Below are positions 43,783 to 53,559 of a stretch of 64,000 nt of DNA, piece by piece. The stretch is from Bryobacter aggregatus MPL3 (GTDB taxonomy: Bacteria; Acidobacteriota; Terriglobia; Bryobacterales; Bryobacteraceae). The stretch lies in assembly GCF_000702445.1 (NCBI RefSeq), contig NZ_JNIF01000003.1, positions 1,674,001 to 1,738,000 on the forward strand, given 5' to 3'. A model generated the notes under the pieces. That model worked only from the letters and a program-made list of their open reading frames with translations, ran no database searches and was not told the DNA's origin. The translations under genes and the position numbers were made by a program. Position 1 is the stretch's first letter. Each line of letters opens with the position of its first letter.

Positions 43783-46151
43783 AGTATGAGGGACTGCGCA
43801 GCCTGTTGGGACGTTATGTCTCTTCAGCCGCTGGACACAGGCAACTCGAAGCGATGCAGCCCTCGAGCGATCGCGACACTCTCGAAGCAAAGCTCTCCGA
43901 ACTGAGCGAGGCTCTTGAGTTCCTTACTGCAGGAGACAGCGAAGATTCCGGCCTGCCGCGGCTGCGCTTCACCAATCTCGAAGACGTGGCCGAGCCCGTT
44001 GCTCGCATCCGGATTGAAGGCGCTGTTCTCGATGGTCTGGAGATTCTGGCCGTCCGTGCCTGGCTGCAACGTGCGACTGAATTCCGCCAAGGTCTCAGCG
44101 AATCGCCACACCGCTTTCCTCTTCTCTGGAACAAAGCAGAACGCATTGCGGATTTCCGTTCTCTGTTACGTTCGCTCGACGGCAAGATCCGTCCCGACGG
44201 TATGCTCGAAGATGACGCAAGCGTCGCGCTGAAGCGGCTGCGGCAGGAGCTTGGCCGCCAGCGCGAAAACATCCAGCGTTCGCTTGAACGCTTCATGAAG
44301 TCGCACCGCGACGATGGCGTCATGCAGGACGACTATGTCACAGTGCGTGGCGATCGCTTTGTCGTGCCTGTTGCCGCCAATTTCAAAGGACGCGTGCAAG
44401 GCGTGGTGCATGGCGCGAGTGGTTCTGGACAAACGCTCTTTGTCGAACCGATCGAGACCATCCAGCTGAACAACGATCTGGTGCGGCTGATTGAAGAAGA
44501 ACTGCGCGAATGCCATCGCATCCTGCGTGAACTCACCGGCTTCATGCGCGAGAAGCACGTCGAGATTGCCGAAGCAGTGGAGGTGATGGGTGCGCTCGAA
44601 TTCGTTTTCGCCAAGGCCCGCTTTGGTGCGGAGTTCCTCTGTACGATTCCCACTTTTTCGAGCGATCGCGATCGCTCGTTGCACCTCAAGCAAGCGCGAC
44701 ACCCGCTGCTCACTGACGTCCTGCGACGCAAGCGCCTGAGCGCCGTGCCGCTCGATCTTGATTTGAACGAAGGCCTGCGCACGCTTCTGATCAGCGGTCC
44801 CAATACCGGTGGCAAGACGGTGGCAATGAAGACGGTCGGCCTGTTGGCGCTGATGGCGCAAAGTGCGCTGCCGGTGCCTGCGCAAGAAGCGATACTGCCG
44901 ATCTTTGATCAGGTGCTCGCCGATATCGGCGACAGCCAATCGATTGAGACCAGCTTGTCGAGCTTCAGCTCGCATATGCGTCATGTGGCTGAACTGCTCG
45001 ACCAAGCCTCGCCTGATAGCCTCGTTATCCTCGATGAAATCGGGCGCTCGACAGATCCTGAAGAAGGCGGTGCGCTGGGCGTCGCAATTGTCGATCGCTT
45101 CCATCGCGACGGCTGCTTCACGCTCGCCTCAACGCACTTACTCGCGCTGAAGATCTACGGCGTCAATCACGAAGGCGTGCTCAGCGCCTCGATGGGCTTC
45201 GATGACGCGACGCTGCTGCCCACCTTTGAGCTCCGTGTGGGTGCACCGGGCCGCTCGGCGGGTCTCGATACCGCGGCGCGCTTTGGCATTCTGCCTGAGG
45301 TGATTGATCGGGCCCGCGCCGCGATGACGACGCGTGATCTCGACATCGCCCGCTTCCTCAATGAGCTGCAGCAGAAGCTCGATAGCGCAACGGCTCTTGA
45401 AGCGGATTGGCGCCAGAAGGACCAGCAACTCACCCGGCGCGAGAAAGAACTGCAAGACAACTTCGACAAGCGCGACCGCCAACGGATTCGCGAATTCGAA
45501 ACCAAGACGGCCAAGCTGCTTGATGAGTTTGAACGCAACTCCCGCGCAACGATCGAGCAGATCAAGCAAGGCTCCGACGCCCGCAAGGCCGGGGAGCAAG
45601 CGCAGTTGAAGGCGGCCAAGTTCAAGCGCGAATTCCAGGCAGAAGTACAGAGTGCGGTGCGGCCCGAAGGCCAGCCCGCGGCGCAGAAGGAAGCGAAGCT
45701 TGCCATCGGCGTCAAGGTCAAGATCGAAGGTGTCCGCGAACCCGCGCAGGTGCTTCGCCTACTCGACAACGGCCGTGTCGAGGTGCAGGCTGGCTTTCTC
45801 AAGATGCAGGTCTCGCGCGACGAGATTGTGGAAGTCCTCTCGAATGCGGCGGCGGCCAAGCAGCTCCCCAGCAATGTGCGCTTTGAGCCCGGCCCTAGTT
45901 GGGACACGCCGACGCGCGAGATCAACGTCATCGGCCAACACGCCGAAGAAGCGATTGATAACGTCGACCGCTTCCTCGATAAAGCATCGCTTGGCTCGAT
46001 CACTCGCGTGCGTATCATCCACGGCCACGGCTTTGGTGTGTTGAAGAAGGCGATCCAAAAACTTCTCGCAAAACATCCGCACGTCGCCAATCACTTTGCA
46101 GCAACTAACGCGGAAGGCGGCAGCGGGGCAACGATTGTCGAACTACGCTAA
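43755..46151 (+). CDS. mutS2: endonuclease MutS2 / ribosome rescue factor
   Basis: A 798-residue MutS2. The N-terminal helical clamp region lacks MutS mismatch-reading domains. Walker A GPNTGGKT (about 348-355), SSFSSHMRHVAELL and Walker B LVILDEIGRSTDPEEGGALG form the ABC-type ATPase; a coiled coil (about 520-620) follows; the C-terminal Smr domain (from ~718) has the HGHGFGVLKKAI motif. The family suppresses recombination, and in Firmicutes resolves collided ribosomes. It begins inside the end of the NUDIX gene. Confidence 0.95.
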   Translation: MPNWSEELLEYEGLRSLLGRYVSSAAGHRQLEAMQPSSDRDTLEAKLSELSEALEFLTAGDSEDSGLPRLRFTNLEDVAEPVARIRIEGAVLDGLEILAVRAWLQRATEFRQGLSESPHRFPLLWNKAERIADFRSLLRSLDGKIRPDGMLEDDASVALKRLRQELGRQRENIQRSLERFMKSHRDDGVMQDDYVTVRGDRFVVPVAANFKGRVQGVVHGASGSGQTLFVEPIETIQLNNDLVRLIEEELRECHRILRELTGFMREKHVEIAEAVEVMGALEFVFAKARFGAEFLCTIPTFSSDRDRSLHLKQARHPLLTDVLRRKRLSAVPLDLDLNEGLRTLLISGPNTGGKTVAMKTVGLLALMAQSALPVPAQEAILPIFDQVLADIGDSQSIETSLSSFSSHMRHVAELLDQASPDSLVILDEIGRSTDPEEGGALGVAIVDRFHRDGCFTLASTHLLALKIYGVNHEGVLSASMGFDDATLLPTFELRVGAPGRSAGLDTAARFGILPEVIDRARAAMTTRDLDIARFLNELQQKLDSATALEADWRQKDQQLTRREKELQDNFDKRDRQRIREFETKTAKLLDEFERNSRATIEQIKQGSDARKAGEQAQLKAAKFKREFQAEVQSAVRPEGQPAAQKEAKLAIGVKVKIEGVREPAQVLRLLDNGRVEVQAGFLKMQVSRDEIVEVLSNAAAAKQLPSNVRFEPGPSWDTPTREINVIGQHAEEAIDNVDRFLDKASLGSITRVRIIHGHGFGVLKKAIQKLLAKHPHVANHFAATNAEGGSGATIVELR

Positions 46152-46192
46152 GTTCTGATCTATGAGGTACTTCGCTACACTGGCAGGAGTTC

Positions 46193-49100
46193 ATGCGTCA
46201 GTCCTTCGGTACCCTCGTTGTTTCCCTGGTCTTTTTCACACACATTGCTCTGGCGGCCTCTCGTCCCGCCATCAACTCAGAGAATCTGCCCTCCGGTAAG
46301 ATCGGCGAGCCTTATGGCACGCAGCTCGAATATATTTCTGAAGCTCCCACAACAATCGTCTTCTCGGTTGGTGGGGGCAGCCTTCCGCCCGGGCTCTCTC
46401 TTTCCGCGAGCGGATTCATCTCGGGCACGCCCACCACTAGCGGCGAGTTTGCGTTCCACGCCCAGCTCAATGATGCAAATGGAAGTGATACGCGACGCAT
46501 TGTCATCCGCATCCAGGAGGCTCAACTCTTCCTCTCGGGGAGTTTCTTCTATGGCTTCCTCGGGGAACCCTTCCGGGAGCAACTCTCGGTCGACAACGGG
46601 CGGGAACCCTACCAGTTTCTTCTCTCCAGTGGAAGTTTTCCTCCAGGGCTCTCGATGTCTCCGCGTGGCCTGATCACCGGCACGCCCACAGTTCTCGGTA
46701 ATGCCGAGAGCAGGATCACCGTAATCGACGCCTCGGGCCGCTCGGTTTCTGCAAGCGTAACGATTCGAATTACCGACGCGCCTGTCAAGCTCACCAGCCT
46801 CAATCCACCGGTTGCAGTCCTCAACAAGCCCTATGCTTACCAGCTCACCGCGTCGGGTGGCGATGGCATCAACAACCACGTCTTCTATCTCGAGAGTGGC
46901 GATCTTCCTCCCGGACTTTCGGCTACGGACAGAGGGCTCATCTCCGGCACTCCCAAGACCCTTGGTAGCTTTGTCAGCACCTGGGTTGCGGCGGACTGGT
47001 CTGGCACCAAAGGCCGTGGGCAACTCACCTTCAAAGTGGTGCAGTCGAATCTGACGGTCGATAATCCGGGGCCTCCCACTGGCCGGGTCGGCGTTGCCTA
47101 CGAATACATCGTTACCTCGAGCAACGGCAACTCGCCTGTTTCCTATGCATTGGTGGGTGGAAGCCTACCGCCGGGCCTCAGCCTCACTCCCGCCACGGGC
47201 CGCATCAATGGCACTCCCACCCAGCATGGGAACTTCTCTTTCACCATCCGAGCCACCGATAGCACGGCAAGCCAAGCTGAAGCCCTCATGACGATCCTCA
47301 TCAACCCTCCGATTCTTGTCTTGAGCGGCATTCTCCCCGGCGGGCGCGCTGGCGTCGCTTATGCTGCCACCCTGGCTGCCAGCGGTGGAGTCACGCCGTA
47401 CACTTACTCACTGCGTTCTGGCACTCTTCCCGCGGGACTGACGCTGAGCACCGCCGGCCTCCTTTCCGGCACTCCAACCCAAGCCGCAAGCATTTCTCTC
47501 GGAGTGCGTGTTACCGATGCAACAGGCGTTACGGCGGATGCCTCCTACACGCTCACCATTACCTCGACGCCCATTGTCTTCCCCGCGCCACAACTCTCGC
47601 GAGGCTATGTCAATCTCGATTACTCGCAGCGCATTAGCGCACAGGGTGGTGGCGGCGCGCTTCGCTACCTTGCGGCAACGGCGCTTCCTTCCGGTCTTAC
47701 TCTGAGCAGCACCGGTTTGCTAAGCGGCAAACCCACTCAGACTGGCACCTTCCTCTTAACGTTTCGCGCCACTGACGATGCAAACCAGACGGCAGACACC
47801 CAGGCGACGCTCAACATCGAACCCGCGCTGACAAAGCTCACCATCCTTGAACCTCCCGTCAACAGCTTGCTCTATGGACAAACGCCCACGCTCCGCTTCA
47901 ATGCTGCTGCTGGTTCGTTGCCCTATCGTTGGGCGCTGGCGAGCGGCTCCCTACCGAGCGGAATGCGGCTCGAAGAGTCAGGACAAGTCCTCGGACGTCC
48001 CCTGGTCTGGGGCGCTTCGAACTTTACACTCCGTGTTACCGACGCAAGCGGAGCAACGCACGAACTGCCGACCCATCTCGACATCGCGATTCCGGAAAAC
48101 CTCTATGCGGCGAGCGTCGGTGTTTCGTACACGCAAACTCTGAGTGGCAACGCCACGACATACTCGCTCGACAACAGCTTTCCCGGAGCTCTGCCCGCAG
48201 GGCTCAGCATTGATGCGAGCGGCAAGCTCAGTGGCACGCCCACTACTCCCGGCGCTTATGTCTTCGGGCTGCTGACAATCTCTGCGACTGGAGAATATGG
48301 CTCGCGCACTCTGGGGCTGCAAGTCCATCCAGGGGCTGGGGCAGCCGCCGTCAATGAACCGAGCCTCCCGGGAGGCAGTGTCGGCGCATCCTATTACACG
48401 ACGCTTTCTGCGACGCCTACCGCCAATTCCTGGACTACAACTGCCGTGCCTCCCGGACTCCGTCTCGAAGCGAACGGCGCACTGAGCGGCACGCCAACTC
48501 TCGCTGGCAATTACAGCTTCACGCTCCGTGCGGATAACGGCGCAAGCCGCGCCTTCACGATCTCGATTCTTCCCGTGGGCATGCCCAGTCTGAGCGCGGT
48601 CCTGAATGCGGCAAACTACGACGCCGGTAGCTTGAACCCTCTCGGCCTGATCACTCTCTTTGGCAACAACATGGGTCCCGAGTCGATTGAGACATTGCAG
48701 TTAGATGCGAACAACAGCGTCAAAGAACAACTGGGTGGAACCCGGGTCCTGGTCAACGGAAGACCTGCACCGATGGTCTATACGTTCTCAAACCAAGCCA
48801 GCGCCATCACGCCGAATCTAGAGGAATCGGACCAACTCCTCCAAGTGGTAGTCGAGCGAAACCATGTGCAGTCGGCTCCCGTGCGGCTCCGTTTTGTTCC
48901 TCGTCAACCTGCTGTCTTCACGCAGGATGGCAGCGGCTCTGGACTGGCCGCAGCTCTGAATCAGAATGGAATGCTCAACACCGCGGCAAACCCTGCGCCG
49001 CGCAACTCGATTGTGACCTTCTATCTGACGGGCTGCGGCCAAACCAATCCTGCAGCCACGGCAGGCTCGGTGGCCAGCGCGGCCGGCCCCTTGGCCGCGA

Positions 49101-49291
49101 CGACGACGGTACAGATCGCGAAGCTCCCGGCGGAACTTCTCTACGCGGGCGCCGCGCCGGGCCTGGTGGCGGGAGTCTGTCAGATAAATGCTCGAATTCC
49201 CGGCAACGCCCCAGCCGGAGAACAAGCGATCCGTTTCACCATTGGTGCTGAAATCTCATCCACAATCGCGACGGTGCAGGTAGGGAACTAA
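46193..49291 (+). CDS. large secreted Ig-repeat protein with TIGR03437 C-terminal domain
   Basis: A 1032-residue protein with a signal peptide (SFGTLVVSLVFFTHIALA). Nine cadherin-like/putative Ig repeats of about 85-95 residues each carry the motif LPPGLSLxxxGxxxGTPT. The last ~230 residues (from VLNAANYDAGSLNPLGLITL) are a TIGR03437-type domain, a C-terminal module widespread in Solibacter/Bryobacter and their relatives and of unknown function. Likely surface adhesion or matrix role. A paralogue lies at 55486-58881, and decayed copies of its end are near 49.7 and 53.1-53.4 kb. Confidence 0.88.
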   Translation: MRQSFGTLVVSLVFFTHIALAASRPAINSENLPSGKIGEPYGTQLEYISEAPTTIVFSVGGGSLPPGLSLSASGFISGTPTTSGEFAFHAQLNDANGSDTRRIVIRIQEAQLFLSGSFFYGFLGEPFREQLSVDNGREPYQFLLSSGSFPPGLSMSPRGLITGTPTVLGNAESRITVIDASGRSVSASVTIRITDAPVKLTSLNPPVAVLNKPYAYQLTASGGDGINNHVFYLESGDLPPGLSATDRGLISGTPKTLGSFVSTWVAADWSGTKGRGQLTFKVVQSNLTVDNPGPPTGRVGVAYEYIVTSSNGNSPVSYALVGGSLPPGLSLTPATGRINGTPTQHGNFSFTIRATDSTASQAEALMTILINPPILVLSGILPGGRAGVAYAATLAASGGVTPYTYSLRSGTLPAGLTLSTAGLLSGTPTQAASISLGVRVTDATGVTADASYTLTITSTPIVFPAPQLSRGYVNLDYSQRISAQGGGGALRYLAATALPSGLTLSSTGLLSGKPTQTGTFLLTFRATDDANQTADTQATLNIEPALTKLTILEPPVNSLLYGQTPTLRFNAAAGSLPYRWALASGSLPSGMRLEESGQVLGRPLVWGASNFTLRVTDASGATHELPTHLDIAIPENLYAASVGVSYTQTLSGNATTYSLDNSFPGALPAGLSIDASGKLSGTPTTPGAYVFGLLTISATGEYGSRTLGLQVHPGAGAAAVNEPSLPGGSVGASYYTTLSATPTANSWTTTAVPPGLRLEANGALSGTPTLAGNYSFTLRADNGASRAFTISILPVGMPSLSAVLNAANYDAGSLNPLGLITLFGNNMGPESIETLQLDANNSVKEQLGGTRVLVNGRPAPMVYTFSNQASAITPNLEESDQLLQVVVERNHVQSAPVRLRFVPRQPAVFTQDGSGSGLAAALNQNGMLNTAANPAPRNSIVTFYLTGCGQTNPAATAGSVASAAGPLAATTTVQIAKLPAELLYAGAAPGLVAGVCQINARIPGNAPAGEQAIRFTIGAEISSTIATVQVGN

Positions 49292-49391
49292 AGAGATGCA
49301 GCGTTGAGGTCGGAATCTGCTTTCGACCTCAACTGATGCTTTCCGTAAAGTCGCTTCTATTGCTCCACTATTGCAAAAGTTGGCGACATGT
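48925..49391 (+). repeat. segmental duplication copy A (TIGR03437 tail plus downstream DNA)
   Basis: The 3' end of the Ig-repeat gene and about 100 bases beyond its stop match 53091-53512. Shared segments include AATCAGAATGG, GCGGAACTTCTCTACGC and, after the stop, CTTTCCGT/CTTTTCGT, GCAAAAGT and ACATG. This copy is intact and contains an extra hairpin after the stop. Confidence 0.8.
49303..49333. terminator. hairpin after the Ig-repeat gene
   Basis: GTTGAGGTCG (49303-49312) pairs perfectly with CGACCTCAAC (49324-49333), 11 bases after the stop. There is no T tract, so it may be a weak terminator or RNA stabiliser. It is absent from duplicate copy B. Confidence 0.5.
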
Positions 49392-49656
49392 AGATGAGAA
49401 GAACTCCAAGATAGAAGAGACTGAGATGTAGTATCCAATTGCAGATCAACTCATAGATCACCCATGTGGAGGAAGCTGTTGTCCAGCGATGTACAAAGCG
49501 GTCGCCCGCTTCTTCCCCAAGATCAGCCTGACGCCCAGGCCGATCAAGATCGGAAAGCATTGCAATGTCCTCCCACACCATTTCTCCATTTCGAAACGCT
49601 AGCTGACGATCTCCGAACAGGAGAAGGCCACAAACTGCAGCTATGCCAATAATCAT
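49357..49656 (-). CDS. possible small membrane protein
   Basis: A 99-residue open frame with a hydrophobic start (MIIGIAAVCGLLLFG) and a second hydrophobic stretch near the end (ICNWILHLSLFYLGVLLIYM), with a GGGAG-type site before the ATG. Two plausible helices favour a real gene, but no homology is recognised and the flanking DNA is a patchwork of decayed gene pieces. Confidence 0.4.
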   Translation of the reverse strand: MIIGIAAVCGLLLFGDRQLAFRNGEMVWEDIAMLSDLDRPGRQADLGEEAGDRFVHRWTTASSTWVIYELICNWILHLSLFYLGVLLIYMSPTFAIVEQ

Positions 49657-49740
49657 TACTCCCGCGATACGAATCGGCCATAAAATTCAACTGTGTACCG
49701 GGTCGACATCCTCAGTTTGAACTAGGGCTCACTTCACCCA

Positions 49741-49823
49741 AGCTCCCACTCGCACAATCGATTCTGTTCACAATCGCCGGGGAGCGCTCCACTTCTAACG
49801 CGACGGTGCGGTGGGAGATCTAA
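49741..49823 (+). pseudogene. relic of a TIGR03437 C-terminus
   Basis: The frame reads PLAQSILFTIAGERSTSNAT, then VRWEI and a stop, matching the end of the pseudogene at 53442 (QSILFTISGERSRSNATV). Nothing upstream continues the domain. Its stop abuts the stop of the convergent gene at 49824. Confidence 0.7.
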
Positions 49824-51407
49824 TCATCTCGCAACGGCCGGAATCGCTTTCAGGTCCTGCTGCTTCGATTCCTTCTCGCCAAGGCGAAGACTCAACGTCT
49901 GAATGGAATAGCGCTGCCACACGTGAGCAGAACGACGTTCGCTTTCCATCAGATCTGCAACTGCGACTGCCGAATATTCACCAGGCGCTAGCCCAGAGGG
50001 AAAGCTGAAAACACCGTGCTGGTCAGACTGCGCAATCAGCGCCTCCCCACCTGATCGCGGCGCAAGAAAGATCGTCGCATCCGGAATGGCGACATCCTTC
50101 TCTCCCAGCACTCGACCCTGAACAGACGCGCCATTCGACGCCAGTACAACCTCCACGCGACCATCCCCTGGTCTCAGCCCATCCACCAAAATATTGCGAC
50201 CATTTTGATTCGCCTTCCGAATGTAATGCCCCTGCGGCATCCCTTCGATCACCATTCCATAGCCATCCGCATAGATCGCCGGGAAGCGGAACTTCCCATC
50301 CGCATCCACCTTCTCCTGTTGATGTTCGCCGATCATAATCCCGCGATCACCGCGCACCAGTCTGAACTGCATGCCCGACGGTACCGTCGCTTCCGGCGCC
50401 GCGCCCTCTATGCGAATCGTCCCTTCTACCGGCAACGATGCGTGCAACGGAATGACGCCAAGCTGTACGGCGCTCTTCCCAACCTCGACACTCACGCGCG
50501 TATAGCCAATCCCTCGCCGCCTGTCCTTCGTGAAGCTGGAGAGATGGAGCTTGTAGCTGCCGGACGGAACCCCACAAATCTGATGAGCCTCGTTCGCCTC
50601 AATCATGCCTTCCGCGATCGATTGCAGCACCTCTCCGCTGCTCCATGACTTCAACGACACATAGAGCATGCTGGGAGCTTCTGCATCCCGAACGGCGCCT
50701 GTCGCCTCAAAGCTCACGCAATGCGTTGCTTCTTTCCGCCAGCGAATATCGACGCCTGGCCGCTTCTCTCCAGTCTGAACATTCACAATGCTGGCTGCTT
50801 CGTAAGCTCGACCTTCCGGCGCAAAAACGACGAGTGGAGCATTGCTTACAGTAGGCTTCGGAGCAGTCGGCGTCGCGGAAACTTTGCTGACGGGCAGGGC
50901 CGGCCGAGCCATCGCCACAATCATGTATGCGCCCCGTGGAACCCCTCCGATCCGATACTCGCCCAGATCATTGGAGCGATCGCTGCCTTTGAGCTCAAAG
51001 CGCGCTTTGCCATCTCGCACAGCCCGCGACATCGCCAACACTAAGAGCCCCGCAACCGGTTGATCCGCGTCATCTCGAATGCGTCCGGAAATGACGCCAG
51101 CCTCGGGAATCTGGATCTCGATGCCGCTCATCTTCTGTCCTGCCGACAGCCGCAGCGTCCGCGAGCGTGGCTCGCTCGTGTTGTGCTTCTTCTCGACATG
51201 CAGAACGTACACCCCCGCTTGTGTCCCTTGGAATGAAAAGCGTCCGTCGCCATCGGTCTGCACCGGCTTCACATATTGCGGCCCTTGTAAGTTCACATAG
51301 AAGTCCTTTGGCGAGCCCTCCACACCCGTCACCCGGCCGGAGACTTCCCAGTTGTCTTGCGCCGCGAGACCCAGCGGAATCAGCATCAGAACCCAAAGCA
51401 TCTTCAT
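49824..51407 (-). CDS. secreted carboxypeptidase-regulatory-like domain protein
   Basis: A 527-residue protein with a signal peptide (MLWVLMLIPLGLAAQ). It is built of several carboxypeptidase regulatory-like beta-sandwiches (VSGRVTGVEG...DGDGRFSFQG, AGVISGRIRDDADQPVAG, VQGRVLGEKDVAIPDATIFL), each with the G-x-V-x-D/T-G-x-F/Y pattern. Such domains are structural; related proteins in Acidobacteria are linked with surface complexes. The start overlaps the upstream gene as ATGA. Function unknown. Confidence 0.82.
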   Translation of the reverse strand: MKMLWVLMLIPLGLAAQDNWEVSGRVTGVEGSPKDFYVNLQGPQYVKPVQTDGDGRFSFQGTQAGVYVLHVEKKHNTSEPRSRTLRLSAGQKMSGIEIQIPEAGVISGRIRDDADQPVAGLLVLAMSRAVRDGKARFELKGSDRSNDLGEYRIGGVPRGAYMIVAMARPALPVSKVSATPTAPKPTVSNAPLVVFAPEGRAYEAASIVNVQTGEKRPGVDIRWRKEATHCVSFEATGAVRDAEAPSMLYVSLKSWSSGEVLQSIAEGMIEANEAHQICGVPSGSYKLHLSSFTKDRRRGIGYTRVSVEVGKSAVQLGVIPLHASLPVEGTIRIEGAAPEATVPSGMQFRLVRGDRGIMIGEHQQEKVDADGKFRFPAIYADGYGMVIEGMPQGHYIRKANQNGRNILVDGLRPGDGRVEVVLASNGASVQGRVLGEKDVAIPDATIFLAPRSGGEALIAQSDQHGVFSFPSGLAPGEYSAVAVADLMESERRSAHVWQRYSIQTLSLRLGEKESKQQDLKAIPAVAR

Positions 51408-52849
51408 TGTGCGCCCTTTCCAATCGATAGATTCACAACATGGTCATCGACTACTTCCAATGCCTGCCCCGCGCTGGCGACGCCATTCGCGATTTCGGCG
51501 AACTCTGTAAATGCGAGGATTCGGTAGCGGCCTCCACGCAACTGAACGAATGCAAATCGGCCCTCAGAGTCCAAGCTCTCGACCCGTCCTGTCCACAGGG
51601 CTTCGCCATCCTTCCACAGCAATACGTGCTGCCCGGAACCAACAATCTTGCCAGACACAGTTGCGCTGCCCCTTCGCAACTCAAGCTGCAGCGTGAGATC
51701 GGAAGCGAGATGCGCCTCCACTGGGCTGGCGAGATAACAGCCCAGCTCAAGACCAGCAAGGCGAACACTGTAAGTCGAACGAGGAAGACGCAGCGTACGC
51801 AGTGGAGCCCCAGTCAGCGCATAGCTCGCGGGCTCATCCTCCCAAGCCGCCTGCGTCGAGTCGAGAATCAGCCTGCCCCTGCGCTTACAACTCGCCTCAC
51901 CAATAAAGTCAAACTGAAAGCGACTAGTGGGCAGCAAGGCCACCTCCGTCGTCGTGCCTGTCTCGACCACCAACGCAGCCGCGCGCGCCGCTGACCCATC
52001 AGCCAATCCTTGGCTGCTCCAATCCTCGGGCGATTCGCGAAAGGTCAGCGAGTAGCTCCCCGCTGCCAAATCTGAGAAAGCAAACTCGACGCCCACCTTC
52101 GCGGTGCGAGTATGGAGAACGGCCGCCCTTCCACCCGACGCACGCAGATCCATCTCCACGCGTTTCCCCACTGGGTTCGAGATAATGCCAACGATCGAAG
52201 CACGTTCAAACGAAGGAATCGTCCATTGCAGCCCATCGAGAAGTTGCCCGGGCCGCAACTCCACCTCCTGCGCTCTGCTCACTTCCGTTTCGCCCGGATA
52301 GTAGACGGGAAGGGAAGCCCCAAGCTCCGGCAGACTCGCCGTGATGCGATAGCGCCCCGGCGCCAAACCATAGGCGCGAAACTTGCCCTCGTCATCGCAA
52401 CTCCAATGCGTGAGGGTCTCTGTCTTCAGATCGAAGTCATCCACACGCATCACCTGGACAAGCGCGCCATGTGCCGGACGCTGCGAGCTCAACTGAACAG
52501 AGCCGCTGATCACTCCACTGCGCAGAAGTGGAACTGTTGTGACCGTGTGCGAACAAGCGTCGCCCAGATTCGAGAAGTAAAGATAGCCAGCACGCCGGAC
52601 CTCGGACACACATCCACTCTGTGGCACCTTCGGAAGATTCAGGATTCCCTCGGAGTCAAGTCGAATCTCCGCCGCCGTCCCGTCAGCGAATCGAAAGACC
52701 ACCAATGCGCCGTCGATGGCATCGCCACTCTGGGCATCAATGACGCGAAGTTGCCTGTCAGCTTCTGCGCCACCGAGTTCCACCGTCATCGGCAACAAGA
52801 CACAAACCACAGCGGCAATCCGCCGCAAGCTGCAAAGGTCGCCGTTCAT
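51404..52849 (-). CDS. secreted carboxypeptidase-regulatory-like domain protein
   Basis: A 481-residue protein, first gene of a two-gene unit. Signal peptide (LRRIAAVVCVLLPMTVELGGA) followed by domains with VIDAQSGDAIDGALVVFRF, GVISGSVQLSSQRPAHGALV and GKIVGSGQHVLLW, again regulatory-like sandwiches. Six cysteines are spread through the mature part. ATG 52849 is favoured over a start 11 codons earlier because AGGTGAT stands about eight bases upstream. It is coupled to the next gene by ATGA; the two are diverged paralogues. Confidence 0.8.
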   Translation of the reverse strand: MNGDLCSLRRIAAVVCVLLPMTVELGGAEADRQLRVIDAQSGDAIDGALVVFRFADGTAAEIRLDSEGILNLPKVPQSGCVSEVRRAGYLYFSNLGDACSHTVTTVPLLRSGVISGSVQLSSQRPAHGALVQVMRVDDFDLKTETLTHWSCDDEGKFRAYGLAPGRYRITASLPELGASLPVYYPGETEVSRAQEVELRPGQLLDGLQWTIPSFERASIVGIISNPVGKRVEMDLRASGGRAAVLHTRTAKVGVEFAFSDLAAGSYSLTFRESPEDWSSQGLADGSAARAAALVVETGTTTEVALLPTSRFQFDFIGEASCKRRGRLILDSTQAAWEDEPASYALTGAPLRTLRLPRSTYSVRLAGLELGCYLASPVEAHLASDLTLQLELRRGSATVSGKIVGSGQHVLLWKDGEALWTGRVESLDSEGRFAFVQLRGGRYRILAFTEFAEIANGVASAGQALEVVDDHVVNLSIGKGAQ

Positions 52850-53090
52850 GCTGGTATCACCTCTCCTGAGTTTTCGGATCAAACTCGTGCAGACACTACC
52901 CGCCAGATCAAAAGCACAAGTAGGTTAAGTGGAGACTCGATTGGTAAGTTCCTGCTTTCACGGCTGGCTTCCTCGTGACTCACCTTGTTACTACCGGCGG
53001 GACCATCCGAGGTCCTCAATTTAATCACATGCCGAACGAATATGCGATAAGAAACCGCAAAAGGAAAATCGTCATAAGCGGCTTATCGCA

Positions 53091-53442
53091 GGACGGCTCA
53101 GGCTGCGAACTCGCTATGGCGATCAATCAGAATGGCACGCTCAACACAGCAGCGAACCCGGCGCGGCGCAACTCGATGTTGATTCTCTATCTAACGGGCT
53201 GCTGCCAAACGAACCCTACGGCCACAGCAAGCTCGGCTGCAAGCGCCACCAGCCCGACGGTACAAATCGCGAAGCTTCAGGCGGAACTTCTCTACGCCCG
53301 GAGCCGCCCCTGGCCTGGTGGCGGGAGCCTGTCAGATCAATGCTCGAATCCCGCCAATTCTTCCCTTGGAGCGCAATCGATTCTGTTCACGATCAGCGGG
53401 GAGCGCTCCAGATCTAATGCGACGGTGCAGGTGGAGAACTAA
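53091..53442 (+). pseudogene. decayed TIGR03437 C-terminal domain with two frameshifts
   Basis: It matches the last ~115 residues of the Ig-repeat gene: AINQNGTLNTAANPARRNS, LYLTGCCQTNP and VQIAKLQAELLYA. Then the frame slips: the continuing match (GLVAGACQINARIP) is in another frame, and QSILFTISGERSRSNATV returns in the first frame up to the stop. The N-terminal part of the open frame (from 52975) has no match. It is therefore a fragment, not an intact gene. Confidence 0.75.
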
Positions 53443-53512
53443 AAAGAGGCTGCGGCCGATGCTTTTCGTTCAGTCGATTCCATCGCTCGAGGATGGCAAA
53501 AGTCGGCAACAT
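53091..53512 (+). repeat. segmental duplication copy B
   Basis: Copy of 48925-49391, decayed in the coding part and lacking the post-stop hairpin. Similarity continues for about 70 bases beyond the stop codon (GATGCTTTTCGTTCAGTCG, GGCAAAAGTCGGCAACATGG), so the duplication took flanking DNA with it. Confidence 0.75.
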
Positions 53513-53559
53513 GGAACGAGATGGGGTTCGGACTCTGTCGCCAAAGGCCGTGTGTGATC

